This document shows, in pieces, positions 37,743-47,196 of a stretch of DNA of 62,411 nucleotides; position 1 is the stretch's first letter; each line of letters opens with the position of its first letter. The position numbers and the translations under genes were made by a program. The DNA is from Magnetococcales bacterium (GTDB lineage Bacteria > Pseudomonadota > Magnetococcia > Magnetococcales > JADFWU01). Below the pieces are notes generated by a model. The model did not search any database. It saw nothing but the letters and a program-made list of their open reading frames with translations, and was not told the DNA's origin. The stretch covers positions 1-62,411 of the forward strand of contig JADFWU010000017.1 in assembly GCA_015234045.1 (NCBI GenBank). The letters are read 5' to 3'.

Positions 37743-39531
37743 GGTACACCGGTAAAATAATGGAAACCATGGTGCCACGGTCCTCTTGAGAATCGAACTG
37801 CAAGCGCCCACTGTGATTTTGGATGATGGTATCTGAGATGGATAGACCCAATCCGGTACCGCCATCCATTAATCGAGTAGTGAAAAATGGTTCGGTAATG
37901 AGTGGAAGATCGGTGGAAATGATCCCGCATCCCTGGTCATTAACCATCAGACATACTTCATGATTGGTCATATCATAAGTACCCGTAATGGCCACCTGAT
38001 CTTGAGGTGTTTTCAAAGACTGTAACGCATTGAGAATAATATTGATAAGAACTTGTTCCAACTGTTGATAGTTGCCCCAAACCAGAGGTATAGGTTCAGG
38101 TAGATTGACGACAAAATTGTTGGTATGTTTGGTAATCTGGTTTTGTAAAATCATCCGGGCGGATTGTAGGACTTCCGAAAGGTTGACCGCTTCGGTCAAT
38201 GCACCACTATCTTGACGTGACATTTGTTTGAGATTGGCAACAATGTCTGTGATGCGTTGGGAACTTTTGCTGATTCCTTCCAGGAGTTCAGGTACTTTTT
38301 TTGCAGCGCGTCTTGGAGATAGTCCACCCAATTGGAAACTGCCCATTTCAGCTTCCACCTCATCCAGCAGACGGGCCGTATCCAACCAGATTCGAGAGAG
38401 TACGCTGGCATTGAAGGAAATGGCGTTGTTGGGATTGTTGATCTCATGGGCAACGCTGGCTGAAATCTCGCCCAAAGAGGCTAATCGCGCACTGTGGATG
38501 GTTTGAGCCTGGAGTTTTTCCTGCTCGTCTTCCATCTCTTTACGGTGTGTGATATCCCGCATGGCTACCAAAATGCCTTCGATACCTCCCTTGGAATCTT
38601 TGAAAGGTGTATAGGAAATATCCAAATATCGCGTTCCTATGCCAGGTAGTATGCGCTGTTGCTGAAAGTTGATGACTTGACCGGAAAGGCAGAGTTCAAG
38701 CTTGGGTCTAATGGTCTGATAGGTGGCCGTGCCGAGAACCTCTTTCACCTCTTGTCCAATAACGGCTTGTTTAGTAGAGGAAATGGCTGATAAGTAAGCA
38801 TCATTGATGGCGCGATAAATAAACTGATGATCCAGCAATGCCAACATATCGCGTGAGGCGGTAACAATTGAGGCATAGATGTGAGCCTCTCTCTGTTGCT
38901 GAGTTGATTTTTCTTCTCGTTGTCTTCGTAAGGAAATATCACGGATAATAGCGGAAAAATATATATCATCTTGCTCACACCAGCTGGATAGTGCCAGCTC
39001 AATGGGAAACTCTGAGCCATCTTTACGTAATCCGTAAAGCTCTATGATTTGGCGTTGTATCTGCTTTGTTTGTAAAATTTTGGCAAAAGCGCTCAAATGG
39101 GTCTGTCGAAAGGCTTCGGGGATGAGTAATAGCAGAGGCTGGTTGATGATTTCATCGGCACTGTAACCAAAAATATTGTCGGCACCATAGTTCCAAAATA
39201 TAATCTGACCCGCTTTATTGACACAGACAATGGCATCGAGCGTTGAATTGGCAATTGCTTGAAATCTTTGTTCACTCTGTTGTTTTGCCAATCTGTTGGC
39301 TGTTATTGATTTATATAAAATCCAGGCCACAAGCAAAATGATACATAAGAAAATAATCGGTAACTGAACGAATGGATTACGGATTCCTACAATTTCGATC
39401 AGAACCTGACGCTCTTGTTCAAAGGCAAGTTGATAGAAAATAAAAATGGATACGACACTGACTGTCGTTGCCACAAAGGCCAATACGATCAGGAGTGAAA
39501 AGGCTCGGGAATTATGGGTGAATTTCTCCAT
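37732..39531 (-). CDS. PAS-containing sensor histidine kinase, NtrB/AtoS type
   Basis: A 599-residue membrane kinase with two N-terminal TM helices (about 12-33 and 52-72) and a very short periplasmic loop, so sensing is probably through the two cytoplasmic PAS domains (about 85-210 and 220-345). The HisKA box has H362 in VAHEINNPN, typical of kinases that pair with NtrC-type regulators. The HATPase has N, G1 (DQGCGI) and G2 (GTGLGL) boxes. It forms an overlapping two-gene operon with the sigma-54 activator. Confidence 0.93.
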   Translation of the reverse strand: MEKFTHNSRAFSLLIVLAFVATTVSVVSIFIFYQLAFEQERQVLIEIVGIRNPFVQLPIIFLCIILLVAWILYKSITANRLAKQQSEQRFQAIANSTLDAIVCVNKAGQIIFWNYGADNIFGYSADEIINQPLLLLIPEAFRQTHLSAFAKILQTKQIQRQIIELYGLRKDGSEFPIELALSSWCEQDDIYFSAIIRDISLRRQREEKSTQQQREAHIYASIVTASRDMLALLDHQFIYRAINDAYLSAISSTKQAVIGQEVKEVLGTATYQTIRPKLELCLSGQVINFQQQRILPGIGTRYLDISYTPFKDSKGGIEGILVAMRDITHRKEMEDEQEKLQAQTIHSARLASLGEISASVAHEINNPNNAISFNASVLSRIWLDTARLLDEVEAEMGSFQLGGLSPRRAAKKVPELLEGISKSSQRITDIVANLKQMSRQDSGALTEAVNLSEVLQSARMILQNQITKHTNNFVVNLPEPIPLVWGNYQQLEQVLINIILNALQSLKTPQDQVAITGTYDMTNHEVCLMVNDQGCGIISTDLPLITEPFFTTRLMDGGTGLGLSISDTIIQNHSGRLQFDSQEDRGTMVSIILPVYHES

Positions 39532-39556
39532 TACAATGATTTCACAGTGTTATAAA

Positions 39557-39619
39557 AGCCTGTTTAGAAACAGAGAGAGACTCAACATTTCAAGAAGAGA
39601 ATGCGTTCCTAAACAGGCT
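39557..39619. repeat. Palindromic element with AGCCTGT termini
   Basis: AGCCTGTTTAG (39557-39567) pairs perfectly with CTAAACAGGCT (39609-39619), extended by a few more pairs after one mismatch. It fills the gap between aroB and the sensor kinase gene. A related hairpin, with the same outer bases, lies at 60821-60866. Confidence 0.65.
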
Positions 39620-39625
39620 CGAAGA

Positions 39626-40729
39626 TCATCTCTTCGGCTGTAAATTGTTGTTGATGGCACTTTTAATCAGCGCAACGTCCACCTCTGAATGGATGGATGA
39701 TTTGCCAATGCCATCAACCAGAATGTAGCGGATTTTGCCATGCTCGACTTTTTTATCTCGTGCCATGGCACTCAAGTAGTTATCCGCTGAAAAAGCAGGG
39801 CCTTTAGTCGGCAGACCGGAACGCTCAATCAATGTGGAGATGCGCGTCAGATCCGCTTTGTCACAGAGTCCCATCTGTTGAGAAAGATCCGCCGCCATGA
39901 TCATACCCACAGCAACTGCTTCACCGTGTAGGTAGGTTTCATACCGCGTCAATGTCTCAATGGCATGACCAAAGGTGTGCCCGAGATTGAGCAGGGCGCG
40001 TTGACCTTGTTCCCGTTCGTCTGCCGCCACGATATCCGCCTTGATGGCGCAACAGCGATGAATGACTTCTGCCAGTACTGTTGTGTCGGTCTCCAAAATG
40101 GCATCCAGCTTCTCTTCCAACAGTGAAAACAGATCCGCATCCCAGATGATGCCGTATTTGATCACCTCAGCCAGACCCGCCAACAGTTCACGGCGTGGTA
40201 GGGTTTTCAAAGTGTCCAGATCAATTGCCACCATGCGTGGTTGGTAAAAAGCACCGATCAGGTTTTTACCAAGCGTATGATTGATGCCGGTTTTTCCACC
40301 AACAGAGGCATCTACCTGAGCCAGCAGAGTTGTTGGGATTTGAATAAAGGGCACTCCGCGCAAATATGAAGCGGCGGCAAAGCCTGTCATGTCACCAATG
40401 ACACCACCACCCAGGGCGATAAGTGTGGACGTGCGTTCAAAACGATTTTCAATCAGGGCGTTGAAAATGGTCTGCAATGTGGTCCAGTTCTTATGTTCTT
40501 CACCATCTTCCAAAATGATCGGAAGTACTGAAAAACCGCCTCGGCGTAATACCGAGAGCAGTCGATCCAGATAGAGTGGCGCAACCGTGGTGTTGGAGAC
40601 AACCGCCACCTGACGGCCAGTAAGGATAGAGCTCAGGGCTTTATCCAGACCAGAGAACAGATCATTGCCAATCAGGATATTATAGCTGCGTGAGCCGAGT
40701 TCCAACGGAAGCGTATGCTTGGTCTGCAT
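39626..40729 (-). CDS. aroB: 3-dehydroquinate synthase
   Basis: A 367-residue NAD-dependent enzyme of the shikimate pathway converting DAHP to 3-dehydroquinate. It has the nucleotide-binding GGGVIGDMTGFAA motif, the PTTLLAQVDASVGGKTGIN active-site segment and the zinc-binding LNLGHTFGHAIE motif. The ATG at 40729 is preferred to an upstream in-frame TTG at 40744. The usual partner aroK is not adjacent. Confidence 0.96.
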   Translation of the reverse strand: MQTKHTLPLELGSRSYNILIGNDLFSGLDKALSSILTGRQVAVVSNTTVAPLYLDRLLSVLRRGGFSVLPIILEDGEEHKNWTTLQTIFNALIENRFERTSTLIALGGGVIGDMTGFAAASYLRGVPFIQIPTTLLAQVDASVGGKTGINHTLGKNLIGAFYQPRMVAIDLDTLKTLPRRELLAGLAEVIKYGIIWDADLFSLLEEKLDAILETDTTVLAEVIHRCCAIKADIVAADEREQGQRALLNLGHTFGHAIETLTRYETYLHGEAVAVGMIMAADLSQQMGLCDKADLTRISTLIERSGLPTKGPAFSADNYLSAMARDKKVEHGKIRYILVDGIGKSSIHSEVDVALIKSAINNNLQPKR

Positions 40730-41012
40730 GGTCTGTTTTCTCAATCGGTTTCATGTGGATGGTTGGGAGTAATGGAACCTTATTATGGAGAATTGCGCCA
40801 TCACACGCCAGTAACTGTTACCATACATTGTGAATGTATCCTGTAAAGGTGGTGGAAATGGGTGAATCCTGTTACAGGATGGGGTACACTGCCCATTTTC
40901 AGATGATGGCGGATTTTTGGCTGGAGATACTATTCTGGGTATCGACTGAGAAAATCGTTTTTTATTTACTATGGCGCTTTGATAAAAGCCGTAACAGAGC
41001 GGAATTAAGATT

Positions 41013-43544
41013 TTGGCAACCCCTGAAAATGGACGCAAAAAGGGTCCGACATCTGCTGATAAAACAGAAAAAAAGCCGCGTAAACGCCGTTGGCTGCGCT
41101 TTTTTCTGCTGTTTTTTGTGCTATCGACCATTGGTGGCGGTCTTTATGGCTTTGCCGTTTATATGCGCTACTCCAAAGATCTGCCAACCCTGCGTGATCT
41201 CGCCAACTACCATCCTAGTTTGGTAACCCGGTTTTATTCGCGGGATTATCAGTTGCTCGGCGAGTTTTTTGTTGAACGCCGTCAGTTTATCACCTTTAAA
41301 GAAATGCCTTCCCGGTTGGTTAGAGCCTATTTGGCTATTGAAGATGCCAGTTTCTATGAACATTTTGGCCTCAATCCCAAAGGTATTCTGCGTGCGGCTA
41401 TTGCCAATGTGGTTGCTGGACGTGTTGTTCAAGGTGCTTCGACTATTACCCAACAGGTAGCCAAGACCTTCTTGTTGACCTCTGAGCGCAAAATTAAACG
41501 AAAGATCAAAGAGGCAATTCTTTCTCTCAGAATTGAAGAACGCTTTACCAAGGATGAAATCCTGGAGCTTTACCTCAACCAAATCTATTTAGGTGCGGGT
41601 GCCTACGGTATTGGTGCGGCTGCTCGGATCTACTTCAATCGGGATGTCTCAGAACTCTCTTTGTCGCAGATGGCGATGTTGGCTGGTCTGCCCAAAGCGC
41701 CCAGTCATCTCAATCCTTGGCGTTATCCAAAACGGGCTAAGGCACGGCGTGCATTGGTGTTAAAACGCATGGTTGAGGTGGGTGAGATCACCAGCGCTGA
41801 AGCCGAAGCGGCGTTGAATGAAGAACTGGAACTGACCTCAGCAAGTCGCCCATTGGAAAATATTGCACCTCATTTTCGTGAACATGTCCGCCGTCAGGTT
41901 CAAGAAGAGTGGGGCTACCGCCAACTCAATCGCGGTGGTTTGCATGTATTTAGCACGGTAGATCCCGAATTGCAGGACGCAGCACAGAATGCGGTACGCA
42001 ACGGTTTGATTGATCTGGATCGTCGTCACGGATATCGTGGTGCCCTGGCACAGTTACCTTCAACATCAGAAGAGGCACAACAGGCCTGGTTGGGTGAGAT
42101 ATCCCGTGAACCGGAAAAAGGTCTCATTGGTGTGCCCGGTCGGCTTGGCTACTACCAGAAGGCGCTTGTGCTCTCTGTGAATGATAAGGCTAAAGCTAAA
42201 GAGGCGCATAAGAAAGATAAACCGGGATTGGCTACTCTGCTCCTTCACGATGGCCGGGAGATCTTTCTTACCTTTGACGATGTTGAGTGGGCTCGTGCTC
42301 AGACGAAAAAACGTTATTTGGGTGAGAAAATTAAAAAAGTGTCCGATGTGCTCCATTCCGGTGATGTGGTGTTGGTGGAGGAGGAGACTGAAGGCGGTTT
42401 CGAATTGGCCCAAAATCCTGATGCTGAGGCTGCCTTGGTGGCGATGGATCCGCATACCGGTCAGATTGTTGCCATGGTGGGTGGCTACGACTTCAGCCAA
42501 AGTGAATTCAACCGTGCCACTCAGGCCAAGCGCCAGCCCGGCTCCTCATTCAAACCGATTATCTTTGCTGCGGCCTTGGATAAGGGCTATTCACCGGTGG
42601 ATAAGGTCGATGATAGCCCGATTCCCATGCGTTATCGTGATGCTGATACCGGTGAATTGAAAACATGGCGTGCGGAGAATTATGAGCACAAATTTTATGG
42701 ACCAACCACATTGCGCGTGGCTCTTGAACATTCACGAAATCTGGTGACTATTCGGTTGCTCAAGAGCATTGGTTTTACCTATGCCACCAATTATTTGGAT
42801 CAGTTTGGTTTGACCATCCCCGCCCATCGTCGGGATCTGTCCATTGCGCTGGGTTCTGTGGGCTTTACACCGTTGGATATGGCCTCTGCTTATGCCATTT
42901 TGGCCAATGGTGGTAAGCGGATCAAACCGGTCTATATCGCTCGTATTCAGGATCGTTTCGGACGTACTGTTCAACGTCATGGTGGTGGTGATTGTTTGCT
43001 GTGTCATCGTGAGCCAAAGAAAAGCCCGCTTAAATCGGTTCAAGAAAGCTCCAGCCATCTGTTTGGCACTCGGGTTGTCAGTCAGGAAACAGCGTATCAG
43101 ATGACCGCCATGTTGAAAGGCGTTATTGAACATGGTACGGGTCGTAAGGCGAAAAAATTGAATCGCGCTTTGGCAGGTAAAACCGGAACCACCAATGATC
43201 TGCGTGATGCATGGTTTCTGGGATATAGTCCATCGTTGGTTGTTGCGGTTTGGGTTGGTCGAGATGACAGTTCAGCTTTGGGCCCGCGTGAGACCGGTTC
43301 AAAAGCAGCGCTGCCTATCTGGATTGATTTTATGAAAACAGCCTTGGAAGACCGTTTGGATACCGATTTTGTCCTACCACCGGGAATTCATCTTGAAGCC
43401 ATTGACCACTACAGCGGTGAATCCGTTGGCAATGAAACCAAGCATATGATTCTTGAAGCTTTCAAAGATGGGCAGGGACCAACCCCACGTCAAGCCGCCG
43501 CAATGCCGGAGTTGGAGCTTGATATGGATGGTGGACTGTATTGA
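41013..43544 (+). CDS. mrcA: Penicillin-binding protein 1A (bifunctional transglycosylase/transpeptidase)
   Basis: An 843-residue class A PBP. One TM helix (about 28-50) follows a basic cytoplasmic tail. The GT51 glycosyltransferase domain has its catalytic Glu near residue 110 in EDASFYEHFG, plus QGASTITQQVAK. The transpeptidase domain has SxxK (GSSFKP, near 511), SRN (near 574) and KTGTT (near 723). An OB-like insertion lies between the two. It polymerises and cross-links peptidoglycan in the periplasm. The start is a TTG with GCGGAA upstream; no ATG is near the expected N-terminus. The C-terminal part has a CLLC motif inside the transpeptidase domain (CLLCHREP), which is uncommon. Confidence 0.95.
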   Translation: MATPENGRKKGPTSADKTEKKPRKRRWLRFFLLFFVLSTIGGGLYGFAVYMRYSKDLPTLRDLANYHPSLVTRFYSRDYQLLGEFFVERRQFITFKEMPSRLVRAYLAIEDASFYEHFGLNPKGILRAAIANVVAGRVVQGASTITQQVAKTFLLTSERKIKRKIKEAILSLRIEERFTKDEILELYLNQIYLGAGAYGIGAAARIYFNRDVSELSLSQMAMLAGLPKAPSHLNPWRYPKRAKARRALVLKRMVEVGEITSAEAEAALNEELELTSASRPLENIAPHFREHVRRQVQEEWGYRQLNRGGLHVFSTVDPELQDAAQNAVRNGLIDLDRRHGYRGALAQLPSTSEEAQQAWLGEISREPEKGLIGVPGRLGYYQKALVLSVNDKAKAKEAHKKDKPGLATLLLHDGREIFLTFDDVEWARAQTKKRYLGEKIKKVSDVLHSGDVVLVEEETEGGFELAQNPDAEAALVAMDPHTGQIVAMVGGYDFSQSEFNRATQAKRQPGSSFKPIIFAAALDKGYSPVDKVDDSPIPMRYRDADTGELKTWRAENYEHKFYGPTTLRVALEHSRNLVTIRLLKSIGFTYATNYLDQFGLTIPAHRRDLSIALGSVGFTPLDMASAYAILANGGKRIKPVYIARIQDRFGRTVQRHGGGDCLLCHREPKKSPLKSVQESSSHLFGTRVVSQETAYQMTAMLKGVIEHGTGRKAKKLNRALAGKTGTTNDLRDAWFLGYSPSLVVAVWVGRDDSSALGPRETGSKAALPIWIDFMKTALEDRLDTDFVLPPGIHLEAIDHYSGESVGNETKHMILEAFKDGQGPTPRQAAAMPELELDMDGGLY

Positions 43545-43588
43545 GTGCCGACCGTATTGGGTGAAAAGTAGCGGCTTTTCAGGCAAAA

Positions 43589-43626
43589 AAAACAGGCTTG
43601 CACATAATTAATGGCAAGCCTGTTTT
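43589..43626. terminator. Bidirectional terminator between mrcA and rpoH
   Basis: Perfect 13-bp stem AAAACAGGCTTGC/GCAAGCCTGTTTT with a 12-nt loop. A-tract before and T-tract after serve both convergent genes. Confidence 0.88.
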
Positions 43627-43651
43627 CTTATGAGTCAAACATCCGCGCTAT

Positions 43652-44494
43652 TTAATGCATACTGCCTTTCAGCGCTTCTTGCAGTTTTTGGAGTGCACGT
43701 TTTTCAAGCTGACGGATACGTTCACGAGAGACACCCATCTCTTGGCCCAGTGCTTCGAGTGTCGTTGCTTTATCAGTCATAATGCGCCGTTGGATGATGA
43801 TCTGTTCCCGTTCATTCAATTGACTCAAGGCTTGAGTAATCATCTCTTTGCGAAGATATGTTGACTCGTGAGAAAGCATAGTCGCTTCTTGATCTGCCTT
43901 ATTATCGGTCAAGAGATCTTGTATCTCATCGCCGCCTTCAATAGCCTGACGGTTCAGAGAATCGTCAGGGCCAGAGAGTCGTCCATCCATCTCAAGCACC
44001 AGTTCGGTCGAGACACCAAGACGCTCACCAATGACCTGTGCTTCGCTCTGGTCGAGACGGTCAATGGTCTCCTTGCTCTTGCGGAGATTAAAGAATAATT
44101 TACGCTGTGCCGTGGTGGTGGCAATCTTAACCAGACTCCAGGAGCGTAGAACATACTCCTGAATGGACGCGCGTATCCACCACATGGCGTAGGTGGCAAG
44201 ACGAAACCCTTTATAGGGATCAAACTTCTTAACCGCACGCATAAGACCAATGGATCCTTCCTGAATCAGATCCATCATCTTCAGGCCGTATCCATTGTAC
44301 TCGCGGGCTATTTTAACCACATAGCGCAGGTAGGACGTGACCAACGTGTGGGCAGCGTCACGATCTTGATTTTCCCAGTAGCGTACGGCAAGATCGTACT
44401 CTTCGGTTTGGGTAAGAAAGGGATATTTTTCAATGTCCGCCAGGTAAGCACTCACTTCCTGATAATCGGAGACATGGACCAGCGCGTTTGACAT
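43652..44494 (-). CDS. rpoH: RNA polymerase sigma-32 factor
   Basis: A 280-residue sigma-70 family factor of the heat-shock class. Region 2 has LVTSYLRYVVKIAREY and DLIQEGSIGLMRAVKKFDP; the RpoH box (QRKLFFNLRK) is present; region 4 has GVSRERIRQLEKRAL. The frame is open from 44548, but ATG 44494 has GGAG 5 nt upstream and the normal N-terminus. It directs transcription of chaperone and protease genes under heat or folding stress. No mRNA thermosensor structure was established by eye. Confidence 0.95.
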   Translation of the reverse strand: MSNALVHVSDYQEVSAYLADIEKYPFLTQTEEYDLAVRYWENQDRDAAHTLVTSYLRYVVKIAREYNGYGLKMMDLIQEGSIGLMRAVKKFDPYKGFRLATYAMWWIRASIQEYVLRSWSLVKIATTTAQRKLFFNLRKSKETIDRLDQSEAQVIGERLGVSTELVLEMDGRLSGPDDSLNRQAIEGGDEIQDLLTDNKADQEATMLSHESTYLRKEMITQALSQLNEREQIIIQRRIMTDKATTLEALGQEMGVSRERIRQLEKRALQKLQEALKGSMH

Positions 44495-44661
44495 ATGATC
44501 TCCAAATAGATTACAGACTTGAAGGAAATGCTGGATATTGAGATCCAACGGTTAACACCTAACAGCACCACAACTACAGAATCTATCGTTTATTTTTTTA
44601 TCGAAACTTTGGACCCTGTGCAACATATAAAAGTTTCATCCCGAAAAAACAAGGTGGCAGC

Positions 44662-45390
44662 ATGATAATTATGATCCGTTCGGCACTTTTTTTCATCTCC
44701 TTCATCATAGGGATCATTTTCTTTGGCTTGTTGATTGTTCTGGTGTGGCCGGTTACGTCACTGCATATTCGGCAACATCTTTCTGTCGTTTGGTCACGAT
44801 TCAACGCCCATATTCTGCGACTTGTCTCCGGGCTGGATCTTGAAGTGCATGGCATGGAAAACCTACCGCCACGACCGTATCTCATTGTTGCCAAACATCA
44901 ATCAGCCTGGGAAACAGTAATATTTCCTGTCATATTTTACAAGTGTACATGGGTTCTCAAACAGAGTTTAGGGATGATTCCGGTGTTTGGATGGGCGTTA
45001 AAAGGAACAGGGCAGATTTTTGTAGACCGCAGTCGCGGTATTGATGCGGTACGTAAGATGAACAGCAGAGGGCGTGAGATTTTGCAAAGTGGTGGGGTTG
45101 TGGTGGTGTTTCCAGAAGGAACCCGCGTTGATCCCGGTGTGGTTGGTGACTATAAATCCGGTGGAATCAGTTTGGCCATGTCTGCCAAGGTGCCCATTGT
45201 GCCGGTTGCCCATAATGCGGGCGAGTTTTGGCCGCGAAAGACTTTTCGTACCAAGCCGGGCGCTGTTCAGGTGCGTATTGGTAAGCCTTTGGTCACTGAA
45301 GGCTCGAACCGGCGTAAACTGTTGGCAGAGGCTAAGGTGAGTATTGAGGCCATGATGGATGAGATTGAGCATTCCAAGTCTTTGAGTTGA
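44662..45390 (+). CDS. plsC: 1-acyl-sn-glycerol-3-phosphate acyltransferase (PlsC family)
   Basis: A 242-residue membrane acyltransferase. An N-terminal TM segment (about 5-28) is followed by the catalytic motif KHQSAWET (His plus Glu in place of the usual HxxxxD), a GQIFVDRSRG substrate motif and VFPEGTR. Members with this HQSxWET variant acylate lysophosphatidic acid or related lysolipids. ATG with AAGGTGG 7 nt upstream. It stands alone between rpoH (divergent) and rsmA (convergent). Confidence 0.88.
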   Translation: MIIMIRSALFFISFIIGIIFFGLLIVLVWPVTSLHIRQHLSVVWSRFNAHILRLVSGLDLEVHGMENLPPRPYLIVAKHQSAWETVIFPVIFYKCTWVLKQSLGMIPVFGWALKGTGQIFVDRSRGIDAVRKMNSRGREILQSGGVVVVFPEGTRVDPGVVGDYKSGGISLAMSAKVPIVPVAHNAGEFWPRKTFRTKPGAVQVRIGKPLVTEGSNRRKLLAEAKVSIEAMMDEIEHSKSLS

Positions 45391-45407
45391 TATCTTCCTC
45401 TAACTTG

Positions 45408-45441
45408 GCAGAGGAGGCAGAGGCAGTATAGCCTCCTCTGC
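45408..45441. repeat. Hairpin shared with 27260-27284
   Basis: Perfect 11-bp stem GCAGAGGAGGC/GCCTCCTCTGC with a 12-nt loop, just after the plsC stop. The same arms, with one change, occur at 27260-27284, both followed by ACT. Confidence 0.7.
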
Positions 45442-45447
45442 ACTTTA

Positions 45448-45587
45448 GGCCCTGTTGACATTCACCATCTTTCGGCCCCTGGCGGCGTTAAATCCGCCTC
45501 AAAATGCTCACGTACTACAAGTACGCTCCGCTTTTTCGTTGGATTTGCCTTGCCAGGAACCGAAATCTGGCGAATGTCAACACGCCC
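45448..45587. repeat. 140-bp imperfect palindromic element between plsC and rsmA
   Basis: The ends TGTTGACATTC and GAATGTCAACA are inverted repeats, and the homology continues inward (TTTCGGCCCCTGGC against GCCAGGAACCGAAAT). The centre is CGTACT-ACA-AGTACG. There is no ORF. The right end abuts the rsmA stop codon. It looks like a mobile palindromic intergenic element that may also end convergent transcripts. Confidence 0.75.
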
Positions 45588-46459
45588 TAATCCGTTTTAG
45601 ACTTTTTTCCGAGGTGCTCAGATTCGGTATCGGGCCGTGTTTTAGCCAGCCGGGCAAACTCTTCCAGCGAAAGCGTCTCACCACGCCGCTTTGAATCAAT
45701 ATCCGCCCGCGCTAACCAATTTTCAGACGCTTCATGGACCCGCTTCATCGAGTTCCGCAACGTTTTGCGGCGTTGGTTAAAAGCCGCCCGAATCACCTCA
45801 CGATAGCTTTCAATATCATCAATATCGACAGCAGGCTCTTGCAACATAGTAAAATGAACCACAGCGGAGTGGACTTTTGGTGGTGGTAGAAAAGCACCAG
45901 GTGGAACAGTCAGCACTTTTTTAGGTACGGTCCACGTTTGACACTGGACGGATAGAGATCCGTACGCCTTGGTCGCTGGTTTTGCAACCAATCTATCGGC
46001 GACTTCACGCTGAAACATCAATGTCATGGTTTTAATTGAACGCCAATGGGCCAGCAGTTGTAATAGAATCGGTGAGCTGACTTGATAGGGCAGATTAGCC
46101 ACAATGTGGATTGGACCGCCCAAGCGATTAGCCAGTTCGGTATAGTCCATGGTAACGCCGCTACCGTGAATTACTTCCAGCGTGCCGATGCCTTCAAGGC
46201 GTTCTTTGAGCGGTGGAATCATACGTTGATCCTGCTCAATCGCTACGATATGCCCTGCTTTTTCCAATAGTGGCTGGGTTAGACTACCCAAACCGGGACC
46301 AATCTCAACCACGCGATCGCCGGCTTTTACACCGGATAATTCTACGATGCGCCAAGCAGTGTGTTCATCCTTGAGAAAATTCTGTCCCAGACTTTTACGC
46401 AGTCCAAGGCGTTGCTTTCGCAGAATGGTTCCGATAGATACGGGCCGGGGTGTGGTCAT
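45587..46459 (-). CDS. rsmA: 16S rRNA (adenine1518-N6/adenine1519-N6)-dimethyltransferase
   Basis: A 290-residue SAM-dependent methyltransferase (KsgA) that dimethylates two adenines near the 3' end of 16S rRNA during 30S maturation. Motifs are KSLGQNFL, the SAM-binding VVEIGPGLGSLT and the catalytic NLPYQVSSPI. Its ATG overlaps the tcdA stop by 4 nt. It is last in a tatD-tcdA-rsmA operon, whereas many proteobacteria couple rsmA to pdxA; here pdxA is 7 kb away. Confidence 0.96.
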   Translation of the reverse strand: MTTPRPVSIGTILRKQRLGLRKSLGQNFLKDEHTAWRIVELSGVKAGDRVVEIGPGLGSLTQPLLEKAGHIVAIEQDQRMIPPLKERLEGIGTLEVIHGSGVTMDYTELANRLGGPIHIVANLPYQVSSPILLQLLAHWRSIKTMTLMFQREVADRLVAKPATKAYGSLSVQCQTWTVPKKVLTVPPGAFLPPPKVHSAVVHFTMLQEPAVDIDDIESYREVIRAAFNQRRKTLRNSMKRVHEASENWLARADIDSKRRGETLSLEEFARLAKTRPDTESEHLGKKSKTD

Positions 46460-47196
46460 TGCGTGTCTGCTTTCGGGTTCAGAATGGATTGAATGATCAT
46501 GCCGGCCATGGTGAGGCCAAAAAGAGCAGGAAGATAGCTGATGGTACCATTGACGGCCCGTGGTCGTCCCTGGCTGGTGGGTTCTGGTGGTAACGGTGGC
46601 AATGCAGGCTCAGTGGTCCATATGGCCGTTACGCCGCGATCACCGCCGCGACGACGCAACCGCTTGCGCACCTCACGGGCTAAGGGACAGGAGTGGGTAT
46701 CCATCAGGTCGTTGACCTTAATCTGAGTTGGATCAAGCCGACCACCAGCACCCATGCTGCTGATGACGGGATAGTGTCGGTTTAACGATTCAATCAACAG
46801 GCTGACTTTGCAGTTCAGAGAGTCGATACCATCGGCAACCCAATCCGGTTGGACCGCATCAAGGAAATTGGGAATTGTCTCTGTGGTGAGAAAGATCTCT
46901 CGCGGATTTAACACGCAGTTCGGGTTAATGTCCTGAATGCGGTCAACCATCAAATCGACCTTTTTCTTGCCGATTGTTGATTGCATGGCGTGCAGTTGTC
47001 GATTCAAATTAGAAGGGGCAACCACATCGGAATCCACCAAGGTGAGTTGACCAATGCCCGCCCGTGCCAGAGCCTCAGCCGCATAACTGCCAACACCTCC
47101 CAGACCTGCCACCAGAACATGGGTTTGGTTCAAGCGGTGTAAACCAGCATCGCCCAGTAGGATTGATGTGCGCTCGAAAAGAGCCGAAGGGTTCAT
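46456..47196 (-). CDS. tcdA: tRNA threonylcarbamoyladenosine dehydratase
   Basis: A 246-residue E1-like ThiF-fold enzyme (CsdL/TcdA) that cyclises t6A37 to ct6A in tRNAs. It has the ATP-binding loop GLGGVGSYAAEALARAG, the LVDSDVV/NLNRQ motif and the conserved CPLAREVRKRLRRRG segment. A hydrophobic C-terminal helix (LPALFGLTMAG) is typical of the family and may tether it to membranes. It overlaps both neighbours by 4 nt. Confidence 0.93.
   Translation of the reverse strand: MNPSALFERTSILLGDAGLHRLNQTHVLVAGLGGVGSYAAEALARAGIGQLTLVDSDVVAPSNLNRQLHAMQSTIGKKKVDLMVDRIQDINPNCVLNPREIFLTTETIPNFLDAVQPDWVADGIDSLNCKVSLLIESLNRHYPVISSMGAGGRLDPTQIKVNDLMDTHSCPLAREVRKRLRRRGGDRGVTAIWTTEPALPPLPPEPTSQGRPRAVNGTISYLPALFGLTMAGMIIQSILNPKADTQ

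Noticed and set aside
40838-40880. ATCCTGTAA...TTACAGGAT inverted repeat upstream of mrcA
   Set aside because: Short arms, weak stem and no second copy; not enough to call an operator or element.
40834-41226. 130-aa plus-strand ORF between aroB and mrcA
   Set aside because: It runs out of frame into mrcA, has no family features and no good ribosome site.
41121-41582. 153-aa minus-strand ORF over the start of mrcA
   Set aside because: Antisense to the conserved GT51 domain; its composition follows from the coding strand.
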